DNA of 64,000 nt, from assembly GCA_039881045.1 (NCBI GenBank), contig JAYWVB010000044.1, positions 124,001 to 188,000 on the forward strand, given 5' to 3'. The notes under the pieces are model-generated. The model ran no database searches. It was given only the letters and a program-made list of their open reading frames with translations, and was not told the origin of the DNA. A program made the position numbers and the translations under genes. Positions 1-11,312 of this stretch are shown here, in pieces; positions within the stretch are counted from its first letter, which is position 1; each line of letters begins with the position of its first letter. Origin of the DNA: Chaetomium olivaceum. Lineage: Eukaryota; Ascomycota; Sordariomycetes; Sordariales; Chaetomiaceae.

Positions 1-1233
1 TCGTCATGGAGGACAGCATCTGTGATCGGTACCAGGGCTTGCTCACTGGCCACGTCTGGGCGGCGTACAAAAAGGCCCGATTCACCACCATCGTCTTTGC
101 CTTCGCCGACAGCTGTAGCTTGGGCTGCCAAGCGCTCATCTTCTGGTACGGTGGTCAGCTGCTCCTCAGTAGGGAGTACGACGTCGGCGCCTTTATCGTT
201 ACCTACATGGCCGTGATCCAGGGCGCCGAATCGGCCGGCCAGTGGTTGAGCTTTGGCCCCAACGCTGCGCAGGCCGCCGCCGCCGCTAACCGCATCCTGC
301 AAGCCCGCGAGTCGCGCATCAACAACGACGCCTCGCAATCCAAGGACCAGATTACCGACACGGACGGCGGTGTTAAGATCGAACTCAAGGATGTTCACTT
401 CAAGTACCCCACACGCGACGTCTCCATCTTCAAGGGCCTCAACATCACCATCGAGAAGGGGCAGTTCGCCGCGCTCGTCGGCGCATCCGGGTCCGGCAAG
501 ACGTCCATTGTCAGTCTCCTGGAGCGGTTCTACGACGTGACCAAGGGCCAGATCCTGTTCAACGGCAAGGACATCACCGACGTCAACGTGTATGAGTACC
601 GCAAGCTGCTGTCGCTCGTGGCGCAGGAGTCGTCGCTGTTCCACGGCACCATCCGCGAGAATCTGCTGCTGGGCGTCGACCCGTCGACCATCACGGACGA
701 GCAGCTGCATCAGTGCTGCCGGGACGCCAGCATCCACGACTTCATCATTTCGCTGCCTGACGGGTACAACACCAACATTGGCAGCCGCGGTGTCAGCCTC
801 AGCGGTGGGCAGAAGCAGCGTATCTCCATTGCCCGCGCACTCATCCTCGCAATCCCCGCGTGCTGCTGCTGGACGAGGCCACCAGTTCGCTTGACTCGGG
901 TGAGTATCCCAATCCACTACACAACCCGTCAGTTGTGCTTCCTACTAACACGCCACAACAGAGAGTGAAAAGCTTGTCCAAGCCGCGTTTGAGCGGGTCG
1001 CCAAGGGCCGGACGACGGTTGCGGTCGCGCACCGGCTCGCCACGATCCAGAAAGCCGATATTATCTACGTGCTCGGCGAGGGCAAGGTGCTCGAGAAGGG
1101 CACGCACAACGAGCTGCTCAAGCAGAAAGGCGTGTATTGGCATATGGTATGTTCTGATGCTTATGGTCAGGTGTTGATTGTTCGTGCTGACTGACTGGTG
1201 TTACAGTGCCACAACCAAGCGCTCGACAGGTAG
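1..1233 (+). CDS. ABC exporter, C-terminal part (partial, with a frame break)
   Basis: 3' end of an ABCB/multidrug-type transporter cut by the window start. The visible part has the last membrane helices of the second transmembrane domain (about codons 20-85) followed by a complete nucleotide-binding domain: Walker A GASGSGKT, Q-loop VAQES, signature LSGGQKQR, Walker B VLLLDEATSSLD, then the H-loop AHRLAT. Two introns: 900-961, and 1147-1206 which leaves a last exon ending NQALDR-stop at 1233. Between the signature and Walker B, at about 844-850, the frame must shift by one missing base to continue from ARALI into NPRVLLLDEA. No intron can explain that, so it is a one-base loss in the sequence or a real lesion. 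Substrate unknown; drug or lipid/peptide export across the plasma membrane is typical of the family. Confidence 0.88.
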
Positions 1234-2371
1234 TCCGGCTGTTACTTCCCGCCTTGCTGCGGTTTCTTATTCTTGTATAATGTTGGTTTTAGACCTGCGA
1301 CAGCCTGCATATTTGTTCCATCTACATTGCGCTTCGAGGATTGCTCGTTGCATGAGGCATGGCATGGCGGGAAATATTCATGGAGTTTTGGGTTTATTTT
1401 GTTCGCTTCTCCGATATCCGGTTGCTGCACCGCTTTCAGCACTCACTCTTCCCTTAATCTTCTTATATCACATTTAGGACTCTCCATTCTGAAGGGAGTG
1501 AAACGATCATTGCCCCTTGGCACTTTATCATTGAGCAGCAAGACGGTTTGGAATACTATTGATTTTCTGCCACCAAGGATGTCTGTTAGGCGTTCGCCTA
1601 AGCGCGTTTGCCGAGCCAAAAGTCTTACAGGAAACAATTTGGAATCACTCTGTTGACAGCCTCGGGTTGAACCCGAGCAACTCACAGCTGTTTTCTTATC
1701 AAGCAGAGAGACGCTTGCGGACTAGACTCCCTTACCTAGCGGTATCCAAAACAAGCATACGGGGTGGATCAGGGTGTATCAGACGGACTCTGCCATAACT
1801 GAAGAGCCCTCAACTCAGAACCCACATCCTCAGGCGGCTTCTCGGAACTTTTGCATTCATCATCAAGCGTCCCGCCTGAGTTTTGGTTCTTCTGGTGTTC
1901 ATGTGAAACAGGCCAACGCTGTCTTAATTCATCGACCCAATTGGGGTTTCCTTCACGGGATAGCATTGACCACACACAAACCATGTGTGATGCTAGTTAA
2001 GCACTGCATCTTATTCTCTCGATGATAGGAATTTGGGTTCATCACGCGTCCTGCCCAGTTTTGGGCTTTTCTGGCATTTGTTTGGAACTGTTTATGAGAC
2101 ATTCGGGTCGCCATTACTCGAGTAAGGGGAATGCCATCATAACTGTTGGCCGAGTGGCAAATTCCTTCTCTTACCGCGTCCGCTCCGCATGGACGAAGCC
2201 GGACAATAGGAGTTGTATAAGCCGCGGCTTTGGCCAAGCGTTGTATATACATAAAGGCCTATTTTCCTCTTGGTTCAACCCGTTCCAAGATTGGTACATT
2301 ACACGTTAAGAGCAACTGGATAACTACGCATTAGATCTCAACTTGCCAAGTGCATAAGATCCACCGATACC
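1234..2371. other. Intergenic, no gene seen
   Basis: About 1.1 kb between the ABC gene and the alkylsulfatase. Short open frames show no recognisable protein. A TATA-like stretch near 2243-2255 lies about 120 bp before the alkylsulfatase start and may belong to its promoter. Confidence 0.6.
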
Positions 2372-4294
2372 ATGACAACGCCGAAGCCTGCAACTGACAC
2401 TATTATCAGGCAGCAGGAAGAAGTGAGGAACAGACTGCCCTTCGCCGACAGGCGGGATTTTGACGACGCCGCCAACAACCTCGTCGATACCCGCAGGCCC
2501 AACGTCGTTAGCGACGCCAGCGGCAACGTCGTGTGGGATAATGGCGCCTACAATTCTCTCCAGGGCGACCCCCCGAACGAGGCCAACCCGAGCCTGTGGC
2601 GCCAGTGCCAGCTCACTGCCACGGACGGGCTCTTCCGGATCACGGACGGCATCTACCAGGTACGGGGCCTGGACCTCTCCAACACGGCCTTCATCGAAGG
2701 CGAGACGGGCGTCATTGTCATCGACCCCCTGACGTCGCTCGAGACGGGGGCAGCCGCGCTCCAGCTCTATCAGAAGACCCGGGGCGAGAGGCCTATAATG
2801 GCGGTCATCTACACGCACTCCCACGCCGACCACTTTGGCGGCGTGAAAGGGATGATCTCGCAGGACGACGTCGACTCGGGGCGGGTGGCCGTCATGGCGC
2901 CCGCGGGGTTCCTCGAGCATGCCGTGGCTGAGAACGTGTACGCGGGCACGGCCATGAGCCGGCGGGCGGCTTACATGTATGGGGCGGCCCTCGACCGCGG
3001 GGAGCGCGGTCAGCTGGGTGCCGGGTTAGGACAGACGGTTTCGAAGGGGGAGGTGACGCTGATTGCACCAACCGACACGATAACGGCCACTGGAGACACG
3101 AGAACGGTCGACGGCGTCCCGATGGAGTTCCAGATGGCGCCCGACACGGAGGCGCCTTCGGAGATGCTGGTGTATTTCCCAAACCACAAAGCACTCTGCA
3201 CGGCCGAGATTACGGCCCATACGTTTCACAACCTGTCAACGCTGCGCGGGGCCCTGGTCCGCGACCCGCACGGCTGGGCGAGGCAGCTCACGGCGACGAT
3301 CGACCTGTTCGCCGGTAGGACTGACGTGCTCTTCGGCTGCCACCACTGGCCCACGTGGGGGGTCGACAAGATCGCCGGCTTCCTCACGCAACAGCGCGAT
3401 CTCTACGCCTACGTGCACGACCAAACCCTACGCATGATCAACCAGGGATACACGGGGTCAGAGATCGCCGAGATGATCGTCCTGCCACCGGCGCTCGACC
3501 AAGCCTGGGCGGCCCGCGGCTACTACGGCTCGCTCAGCCACAACGTGAAGGCCATCTACCAGCGCTACCTCGGCTGGTTCGACGGCAACCCGGCCCACCT
3601 GTGGGAGCACACCCCGTCAGGCCGCGCCAGGCGCTACGTCGACCTCCTCGGCGGCGTGAGCGCCACGGTGGCGGCAGCACAGACAGCCTTTGACGGCGGC
3701 GACTTCCGGTGGGCGGCGGAGCTGCTCAACCACGCCGTGTTCGCCGACGCCAGCCACGGGCCCGCGCGGGCCTTGCTCGCCGACACGTACGAGCAGCTGG
3801 GGTACGGCGCCGAGAACGCCACGTGGCGCAACTTCTTCCTGTCCAGCACGAGGGAGCTGCGGTCGGGCAACTTCGGCACGCCGACGGCGACGGCCTCGCC
3901 CGACATGCTCGCCCAGCTCACCCCCGAGATGCTGTTCGACTCGCTGGCCATCCGGATCGATGGGCCGGCGGCGTGGGACGTTAGTGTCGTCCTCGACGTG
4001 GTCGTCACCGACATTGATGCGGGAACGAGGACGAGGACGACGGGGACGGAGACGACGTACCGGGTGTGGCTATCCAACGGCGCGCTAGTCTATACCACGG
4101 CGGCGCAGGCAACCGAGGCCGAGCTCAGGGTTACGGCGACGGCAAGACAGCTGACGGGGCTGGCGGTTTATGGGCTTGACCCGGAGAAGTTGAGGGGTGC
4201 GGGCGTGCTGTTGGAGGGGGATACCCGCGCGCTGGAACGGCTTGGGAAGCTGCTTGATCCTGGTGATCCTAACTTTAACATCGTTACACCGTAA
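2372..4294 (+). CDS. Alkyl/aryl-sulfatase, metallo-beta-lactamase type (SdsA1/BDS1 family)
   Basis: Intronless 640-residue protein that should hydrolyse primary alkyl sulfates such as SDS to alcohol and sulfate. Residues 85-330 are a metallo-beta-lactamase fold with the zinc motif THSHADH at 148-154 and later metal ligands around TAEITAHTFHN and GCHHWPTWG. Residues about 360-500 match the alkylsulfatase dimerisation domain, and about 520-640 the SCP2-like substrate-binding domain. Length matches bacterial SdsA1 without its signal peptide, so a cytosolic enzyme is likely. The first ATG has a good context (ACCATGA). The only close eukaryotic relatives I know are BDS1-like fungal proteins considered to be of bacterial origin; lack of introns fits that history. 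It could serve sulfur scavenging or detergent detoxification. Confidence 0.9.
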   Translation: MTTPKPATDTIIRQQEEVRNRLPFADRRDFDDAANNLVDTRRPNVVSDASGNVVWDNGAYNSLQGDPPNEANPSLWRQCQLTATDGLFRITDGIYQVRGLDLSNTAFIEGETGVIVIDPLTSLETGAAALQLYQKTRGERPIMAVIYTHSHADHFGGVKGMISQDDVDSGRVAVMAPAGFLEHAVAENVYAGTAMSRRAAYMYGAALDRGERGQLGAGLGQTVSKGEVTLIAPTDTITATGDTRTVDGVPMEFQMAPDTEAPSEMLVYFPNHKALCTAEITAHTFHNLSTLRGALVRDPHGWARQLTATIDLFAGRTDVLFGCHHWPTWGVDKIAGFLTQQRDLYAYVHDQTLRMINQGYTGSEIAEMIVLPPALDQAWAARGYYGSLSHNVKAIYQRYLGWFDGNPAHLWEHTPSGRARRYVDLLGGVSATVAAAQTAFDGGDFRWAAELLNHAVFADASHGPARALLADTYEQLGYGAENATWRNFFLSSTRELRSGNFGTPTATASPDMLAQLTPEMLFDSLAIRIDGPAAWDVSVVLDVVVTDIDAGTRTRTTGTETTYRVWLSNGALVYTTAAQATEAELRVTATARQLTGLAVYGLDPEKLRGAGVLLEGDTRALERLGKLLDPGDPNFNIVTP

Positions 4295-4858
4295 GGGGCA
4301 TGGAGGTGGTGTGATTGGGAGGTAAGCATGTAAAGAAAAGGATGGCCGACCTGGCGAGGGCGGCGGCTCATCTTGAATTCGAGGGGGGAAATGAGCACAT
4401 GTTAGGTGGTTGTGGCTTTGTTTATTAATGACTTGTATATTCCCTTGCAGAAAAGCCACACACCAAGCCTGGTTATTCATAAATACTCAAGTTAGCAACG
4501 AAATAATGTACATACAGATCGAGATGTGTAAGTTTAAACCAACCAAAGCCCTCATGACGAGGAATGTTGTCGGTTGAGAGACGCTCGGAGCTCGGCTACA
4601 GGCGGCACAGCGGGTCCCCGTCCGCCTCACTCTTTTAGCTTTCCTAGGTACCTACTTAGCTGCTGACCTCATTGTTGACGCTCACCGATACCTACCTATG
4701 CGTGCCTGCATACATAGTTCACCTCCATGTAACCATCCCAACCACACCTCAACCACCCAAACCAACACCCATCACAAAACCAACCCCTAACCAATCTTTT
4801 CCACCCCATCCCAACACCACCTCACCACCCCCCCTAAACAAAAACCAAACACACAAAC
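4295..4858. other. Intergenic with CA/pyrimidine-rich leader
   Basis: Contains the 3' flank of the sulfatase and, at about 4735-4858, a strongly C/A-rich, G-poor stretch running into the cytidine deaminase start. This is typical of a fungal promoter or 5' leader. No gene seen. Confidence 0.55.
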
Positions 4859-5576
4859 ATGCCCTCCGCAGTACCCACCCCCCAACCCTCCACCTCCGCC
4901 ACCGCCGTGTCCCAAACCTGCAGCACGCACAACCTCACCCCATCCGAATTCGCCGCCCTGCTCGCCCACGCCCAAACCGCCAAGACGCGCGCCTACTGCC
5001 CCTACAGCGGCTTCCGCGTCGGCGCCGCCCTGCTGACGGCCACGGGCGACTACGTCCTGGGCGCCAACGTCGAGAACGCCAGCTACCCCGTGACGACGTG
5101 CGCGGAGCGCGTGGCCTTTGGGCGGGCCGTGGTCGACGGGTTCCATGAGCGGGGCGGGTTTCGGGCGGTGGCGGTCGCGACGGATGCGGAGGAGCCGGCG
5201 AGTCCGTGTGGCATGTGCAGGCAGTTGTGAGTTCCCCTTCCTTTTTTTCCCTTTCTTTTGGGTGGGTCTCGGGAGTTGGTTGTGGTTTGGTGTTTTGGGG
5301 AGGGAAGGTAATGGTGATGCTGACTTGGTTCTTTTCCGTTGTTGTGTGCAGTATCCGCGAGTTTTGTGATCTAAACATACCGATCATCATGTTCGACAAG
5401 GACAGCAATTACGTGGTGATGAAGTTGGAGGAGGTAAGTGTTTAGCCAACGCCATATGTGACATATGTGGCAAGAATAGTGCTAACACAGGCCAGCTCCT
5501 CCCACTGTCATTCGGCCCTGATAACCTCGGGGCCCCGGACCCGGCAAAGCCAAAGCCGTCGGCAGGGCAGGCATAG
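4859..5576 (+). CDS. CDD1: Cytidine deaminase
   Basis: Deaminates cytidine and deoxycytidine to uridine forms in pyrimidine salvage. Three exons, 4859-5226, 5352-5433 and 5496-5576, give 176 residues, slightly above the usual 130-150 because of a 35-residue Thr/Ser-rich N-terminal extension and a Pro-rich tail. The zinc site is clear: TCAERVAF with the catalytic Glu, and PCGMCRQ supplying two Cys ligands. The substrate motifs CPYSGFRVGAALL and NVENASYP are present. The last intron uses the CCAG acceptor at 5495, four bases after an alternative CAG at 5490, because only the former keeps the frame LLPLSFGPDNLG. Homotetrameric zinc enzyme of the cytosol. Confidence 0.94.
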
Positions 5577-6091
5577 ATGGGTTGATTACCATGCATGAGC
5601 ATTGCGTTACGGGTTGACGGGCTGGGGTTTTATGGGGGTGTCGAGGTTTGCATCATTCTGAGGTTACCATTGCATAGTAGAGGCTTGAAGCAATTTGGCG
5701 AGTAGAGGAGCGACATCACAAGGCGGGTGGAGTAGGCATTCATAGTTTAGTTTAAATGTTGTTTCCTAATAAATTCGCGTGTTCCATGAAACCCTTTCCC
5801 AAACCCTATCAACCCGGTGACAGTCCCTGACAGTTCAACATAACAAGTACCAGGAAACGACATCCCAGTAACGAACCCAGCCCAACATGCCAGCCATAGC
5901 CACCATAACGAACGTCCATAAATGCGGAAAAGGAATGGTATATGATGCACAGCCTGATGATGTATGCCGCCCGATCTCTCAAAAACGCCAACAAATCACG
6001 TAAAACCCAACACCTAACCAAGTTCAACGCCAAATAAAGAAAAAAAGTCCCGTATATGCTCCATCCCAGACAAATCCCCCATCCCACCCAA
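5577..6091. other. Intergenic between convergent genes
   Basis: 3' flanks of the cytidine deaminase (+) and the FYVE-RING gene (-). Nothing else recognised. Confidence 0.6.
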
Positions 6092-8096
6092 TTAATATCC
6101 GAACCCATCATGCTGATGCATGGGACACCGTCCCGGATGCCTCTCCCACCAGGCATTAATGCACGCCCTGTGAAAGCGACACAGACACTCCAGCCTCGCC
6201 ATCGCCACCCCGACCTCAAACTCCTCCAGACAGATGGAGCACTCGGCTGAATCGACACAGTCCTTCTCGGTCGCCACGTAAGGGAACATGCCCGTGCGGC
6301 GCGGCGGCGGCGGCGGCAGCGACGCAGCCGGCAGCGCGTCCGGGTCGTCGTCATCACCGTCTCCACCACCGCCTCCTCCGCTTCGTGGTGTTGCTAGCCC
6401 GCCGTACCGGCTATGGGAGGTGATGCAGCTAGTGATGTGGGCCTCGCGGAGGGCTTCGAAGTTGGGGAGGGTGCGGGGTGGCAGCTCGCGGTGGCAGACG
6501 GGGCATTCGTCCTCTTCGGCAATTTGCGGGCGCGGGGGCACGGCGGAGTGGAAGCGGCGGGCGGCGCTGGAGGAGGAGGAGGGGCCTGCGACGGCGGTGG
6601 AGGGGCCTGGCCTGCTACTACTGCTACTGCTGCCGCTAGCGTCGAAGATTGGCCGGGGCCGCGGGACGGTGCCGGGGTAGGGGTGATGGGAGGTTTGTGA
6701 AGTTGGAGAGGACCGGTAGTAGGCTGGTGGGGTTCCCCAGAGGATGCGGGCCTCGTTTCGTTGGAGGGGCGGCACGTGTGGCCGCGCGGATGAGGAGTGC
6801 CCGGGTTGCTGCGGGTGAAGTAGGGTTAGTGTTGCTGTTGGTTTGACAAGACACAGTTAATGATGGCACGGGACATACCAAGGTGACGCTCCGGGTTCTA
6901 GTTTGAGTGTCATTCGTAGTTCCTGGGCCGAGATTGAAGCTCCACATGGAATGAGACAGGTTGTCAGTCCGCGCGGGTGAGCTCAACCCAGTCCCTGACC
7001 TGGCCTGATGCACTTGATCTTGGGGTGGCGCCGTGTTGGGGTCGGGGACACAGGGATTACATAGCCGAACTCTCTCACCACCGCCAAACTCTGGGTACCA
7101 CCCTTGGCTGTCCAGAAGGGAAAGGGAAGGCCCCTGAGACAGAGGCTGCGGGGCCCCCGGCGGCCGAACAATATACTGGTGAGGTATCGTGATGCGGTGT
7201 GGTGAGCACGAGTTGCAGACCACCCGGCCACACTTTCTGCGGTTCAAGATAAGCTTCTATGCCTCTGACCATCGCTCCGGGGCCACTTACCGGCAATGGT
7301 GTTTCCTCACGAAGATGCTGAATTGAGTGCCGCATATTGGGCAGTACGTCTGTTCAGAGTCCGGCTGCCACCTTGGCAGTACCACTCCTGAGCGGACACG
7401 TTCCACGGGCGGCGAAAGAATAGGGGGTGACGTTGGAGTCGGACTCGTAACGGAAGCGAGGCTGGAAGCGGACGTGTTGGTAGCCTGCGATCCGGAAACG
7501 GTCCTATCATTTCTCGGCAGAGGTCGAGGAGCCGGGGATACAGGCGCTTCGTTCAGATCTTCCCCGCTCCCACTTCTCCCCGCCAATGATCTTGGAGGGT
7601 GCGAGCTGTCACCCGGTGCAGGTTCGCTGCTTGAACTCACTGCTGTACCTTCATGCTGTGTCCCTAGCACTTCAGGTGTCCCACTGGCTGCCGCCGCAGC
7701 ATTTGTCACTTCGGTCGCCGGAACCTGAACCTCTGGCGAAGGGAATCGAGCGCTCCGACCACCATCCTCCTCTTCATCATCCTCACTAAGCGGTGAGACG
7801 GTGTCTTGGGTATCTTCTTCATCTTCTGCATTTTCTTGTTCCTGATGTTCTTCCTCTGCGACCTCCGGCCTCTGTTCGGTATCCGATAGCGCGCGCTCAA
7901 CTACGTGGGAAGGACAGTCGAAGTATCGAGCGCATTCTTGGTCGTAGTACCGCGCTGTCCGCCATCGACATGTCTGGTCCGAGATCGAGTCATGATCGCG
8001 GCCGACCGGGTTTAAAGTACTAGATGATGATTCGCCGTGTATTTCGGAAGGCACGTGGGGTTGTCGAGATGATCCCGCGGCGTTAGGGGTCGCCAT
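6092..8096 (-). CDS. FYVE and RING finger protein (Pib1-like E3 ubiquitin ligase)
   Basis: Three exons (8096-7291, 7236-6879, 6808-6092) give 626 residues. Residues 1-250 are Ser/Glu-rich and disordered. At about 252 a FYVE finger begins, with paired Cys in CPICG, the signature RKHHCRKCGRVVCNSC, and the RVRLCNPC end; this predicts binding to PtdIns3P on endosomes or the vacuole. A further Cys/His cluster CPVCHRELPP lies near 490. A C3HC4 RING, CSICLEEF through CLCRFHRACINAWW to CPMH, closes the protein at 578-619, so it should be a RING E3. Yeast Pib1 has the same FYVE then RING order but is less than half as long. Both splice junctions keep frame exactly, the first inside the HHCR|KCG core. 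Confidence 0.88.
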
Positions 8097-9306
8097 GGTT
8101 GTCGAATCGGTAGCACATACGATATGGAGACGGTGGGAACCGGTTTTGGAGGAGAGTCTCGCAAGGAGAAGAGAGAAAATCGGGGAGCTCGTTATCTGCT
8201 GAGCTTATCCAGCTCAGTTGCTGCTCGGGGGCCTTGCGCGCTAGGGCCGCTTCTCCCCCTCCAAGTCGTGGAAGTTGCAGGCTCGAAGGTGTTCAAATGA
8301 CTCGGCGATTATGATGCAAATAACAATGGGTAGGGCCTCAAGGACCCAAATGGAGGGATCGTTGTTGGCTAGTTCGGTCTGTCGGTCTGTCGGTCTGCGG
8401 CCTGAGGATGGCCTGGCCATGGGAAATAACAAAACCACTGAAGCGAAGCTTAAACCAGGCGCGTGATCAGGCCGTGCTTACGGAGTACTTCTCCGCGCTC
8501 GTGATCTGGGTGAAAAAAGGAAACCCCAAGGGCAAACTTTCCACGGTTTGAAGCTTGTCAAGCACTGGTGTCAAACAGAGCGTCAGGAGGACGTCAAGTG
8601 AGTGGAGGGGCACTGCATACCTATCAGAGTAAGGGCAAGGGTTACTCCGGTAGGGATGCCTTGTGAAACCGGGGGCCGAGTCCGGGGTTAACAATAGAAG
8701 TGGGGCCGGCAGCTGTGCTTCTCCTTGTCTTATCCCGGCGAGCAGCGCCGACTTGGCGCGGATCACGAACAATTGGCCAGTGAAGGGAGGGGCAATATCA
8801 AATTATTAATATTATCATTACTTTGTACGTTCTCGCCTTTCTTCCTCCAGGATATCGACATCGGCATCAATTTAGTAAATAATGACATTGCCCTCGCTTG
8901 AAAATATGTCGGGCCGCCCTCAACTTGATCGGCTTCTTCATCTTCATTTCGAACCGAGCAAGAGCCGGACACGGTTCAACTACGTACCTACCTGCCTGCC
9001 TTAGCCGAACCTCATCGAGCCGCACCCGTATATAGCTGGCTTGGGCATCAATCAGTAAAGTGGCCTGTTGAGGTGCGTCTGTTTCCGGGTCAGGATCTCT
9101 TCTACGACATCAAGGAGGCGCCTGGAGCGATCTGTATCGAAATTATAAAGGTATACCAAAAAGGAAAACCCAGTCTGGCATATATCGCTCGTCCAAACCA
9201 TGGCATTTACCCCTGAATGCTTCAAACCAACTAGGTAGCTCACAGGGTTGGCAGTGAGGCATATGAAGGTCCCTTCCTCCCCTTCTCCCTCCCTCCCCAT
9301 CAACTC
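8097..9306. other. Intergenic, no gene seen
   Basis: Promoter side of the FYVE-RING gene and 3' side of the SesB-like gene. Short open frames on both strands show no protein-like composition. Confidence 0.6.
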
Positions 9307-10609
9307 TCAATCACCAAACACAATCCCACCATTGACGACCTGCCCTCCGTTGACTACAACCGAGTGCAACACATTGCCATGTATTGTTACACCAGCGATG
9401 TCTCGAATGCTGTTCGGCGGGCGTCCGGCGTACTCAAAATCCTCAAACCCATCAAAATCAAGATTCGGATCTAATTTTGGTGGCTTGCCTCTTCCTGATG
9501 CACTTTTGAGCTCCCTCGCCCACATCTGGAGTTCGTTTGACACGGTAATAAAGCCTGGATCGTACATGGTGTTGAACCGTGCTATGTCCCTGTGATCGGC
9601 ATGGATCCCTATTGCCGGGTACCCCGGGAGTATCGCCGAGTATTTCGGTACGATCTGTTCCGTGTGGTCAAAAGCAAGCACCTTGATGGTAGTTTGGCAT
9701 ATCATGCATAGGTGTTTACCTCGCCAATCCCCTGGATGGGAATCTCCTCATACACGCACGTGATCCTGATCTCATTCCCTTGCATCCGCAAGAGGGAGTG
9801 GAAGTCGTCTTGTATCCTGGCCAACACCTCCGAATCCCTGCGGAGGACTTCTACCAGCCGGATGTTTGTTCCGGAGACCATCCCAGCTAGCCGGGAGAGC
9901 CGTTGTCCGACTATGGCGAGGTCCGTGCCAGAGTGGGGTGTCCCGAGAAAAAGTATGCCTCGCGTGCAGCTGAGAATCTGCTGGAGGTGTCTCTCGGGGC
10001 TGGCTCTTGATGCCAGCAGTGCATCTTGGCAGACGAGGCCGCCGAGGCTGTGGCAGACGAACAGGATTGGTCTTTCATTCTGATGAGATTGGGTAAGTTT
10101 TATGGGGTATATCAAGGTTGAGTCGCGAGACCGTCGTGGAAACGTACAGTATCATCGGCCTCTCGATGGGCGGCAAGTCCCGCGAGCAGGTTCCTTGCGT
10201 GATCACCAATCCGGTTCCCAGAGAGCCTCGAGCGCCAACCAATAACACCCGCATCATAACCAAAACTGAGGATGCGGGCCTGAGGCACCTTTTCCGGGAG
10301 CAGTTTTTCTGGCCATGGGTGGGAGCCTGGTGCTGCCCAGGTGTGCTCCCGATGGCCAGTGATGCCGTGGATAAATAGGATGCTAGGGGCGTCAATATCA
10401 GTATCGGCATCAGCACCTCTTGACAGCGAAGCAGGGCAAGGCTCCCTCTCTTCAGCTTACTCCAGATCAGCGCCACCCGGGGGATCATGGAATGTCCTCA
10501 GCCCCAGCTTGGCGTCATGCTGTTGCTGTGACGGGCCATCCGACATTCGCCGAAACCATCGGTCGCTCAACGATCGCCGGGCTTTGGGCGCCTGAGTCAC
10601 GTGGACCAT
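9307..10609 (-). CDS. SesB-like alpha/beta hydrolase with C-terminal repeat motif
   Basis: Serine esterase/lipase-type effector related to the SesB domain of fungal NLR systems. Four exons (10609-10461, 10382-10148, 10079-9720, 9654-9307), 363 residues. An N-terminal basic stretch leads to LGLRTFHDPP, then the beta-strand and oxyanion region DILFIHGITGHREHTW, the strand ARILSFGYDA, the nucleophile elbow CHSLGGL (Ser), LFLGTPHSGTDLA, and the histidine region GIHADHRDI. The first intron (78 nt, donor GTAAGC, acceptor CCCCTAG) contains the only in-frame stop, and removing it restores the conserved strand; the gene is therefore intact. The last 27 residues, after a Pro/Asp-rich linker, form a Gly/Asn motif ending NGGIVFGD shared with the small gene at 11340. 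The MVHVTQ start is chosen as the first ATG giving the usual N-terminus. Likely role: a lipase-type effector in NLR-controlled cell death or incompatibility (inference). Confidence 0.85.
9310..9390 (-). repeat. Putative amyloid-signalling motif, single copy at hydrolase C-terminus
   Basis: Encodes VTIHGNVLHSVVVNGG followed by QVVNGGIVFGD at the very C-terminus. The pattern, a hydrophobic-His/Asp-Gly turn, about eight alternating residues, a Gly turn, then NG and I-x-F, recurs twice in the protein encoded at 11340-11836. Terminal placement after a disordered linker is what prion-type signalling motifs of fungal effectors show. Assignment to a named motif class is not made. Confidence 0.6.
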
Positions 10610-10916
10610 GTTCTTATTATCGACGTCCCATGATAGGGAAATTCGGTAAGATGGCGGATTAATGCTGCTAGGAAAGGGAGGGAAGGTTGGCGTCGCGGGG
10701 ACCCTGCTGTGCAGGGGGTAGTCATATTTCTCCCGTGCCTGCAGGGCTTCGGGCATCATTCCGAGAGGCCCGACCAGCTGGTCTTTGCGCATTCGTGGCA
10801 GGCTCTGGGGCGTGCAGGCCCGCCTGAAGTTGGACTGGTTGGAGGGGAGCAGTTCTAGGTTGGTTCGGCTCGGCGAAAAGAGCTGGTGAGCAACTATGGG
10901 CAACCTGGCACCCTCC
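10610..10916. other. Upstream region of the SesB-like gene
   Basis: Promoter side of the hydrolase. An open frame continues upstream to 10939 but has an unnatural composition and runs into the inverted-repeat element, so it is not taken as coding. Confidence 0.5.
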
Positions 10917-11132
10917 GGCCAAAAAAAGGAGAACTCCAAAAGAAAAGTAAATCGTTGTAAAATAGATTAGAAAACAACAAAATAAGAAAAAATGGAGAAA
11001 ATAGATAGGGAAAATGGGAACCAAGTGAAAGAAGTGTAAATCGGGTGGAAAAGACCTTTCTTTCAGATTTTGAACGGTTGTTTCGTTCCTACAACTCAAA
11101 GTTCTACACTTGGAGTCCGGCTTTTTTTGCCC
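10917..11132. mobile_element. MITE-like inverted-repeat element, copy 1
   Basis: AT-rich 216-bp unit. The left end reads GGCCAAAAAAAGGAGAACTC and the right end, read on the opposite strand, GGGCAAAAAAAGCCGGACTC, giving imperfect terminal inverted repeats of about 25 bp. The interior is A-rich with no coding capacity. A second copy with the same ends lies at 52252-52478 and a diverged third at 12053-12346. The inverted similarity continues a few bases outside (GGCACCC on both sides), so the exact ends and target duplication are uncertain. Confidence 0.72.
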
Positions 11133-11230
11133 ATGGGGTGCCTGGTACTGTTTTAAAAGATGGCCAAAGCCTTCCTTAAGAATCAGTCCGCCCTGGAGTC
11201 TGCCAACTGGCTCTTCGTCTACTGCTCTCC

Positions 11231-11312
11231 TCCGCCCGACTTGTTGCAAGATAGCTACCCACGAAGAAGGGATCCGCCCGACTTGTTGCAAATACCTGCC
11301 CACGAAGAAGGG
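11231..11312 (+). repeat. Tandem duplication, about 41 bp x 2
   Basis: Two adjacent copies of a unit beginning TCCGCCCGACTTGTTGCAA and ending CCCACGAAGAAGGG, differing at a few positions. It lies between inverted-repeat element copy 1 and the small motif gene. Confidence 0.85.

Noticed and set aside
10457..10459. In-frame TAA in the SesB-like gene taken as a nonsense mutation
   Set aside because: It falls within a 78-nt intron with good splice sites, and splicing restores the conserved strand.
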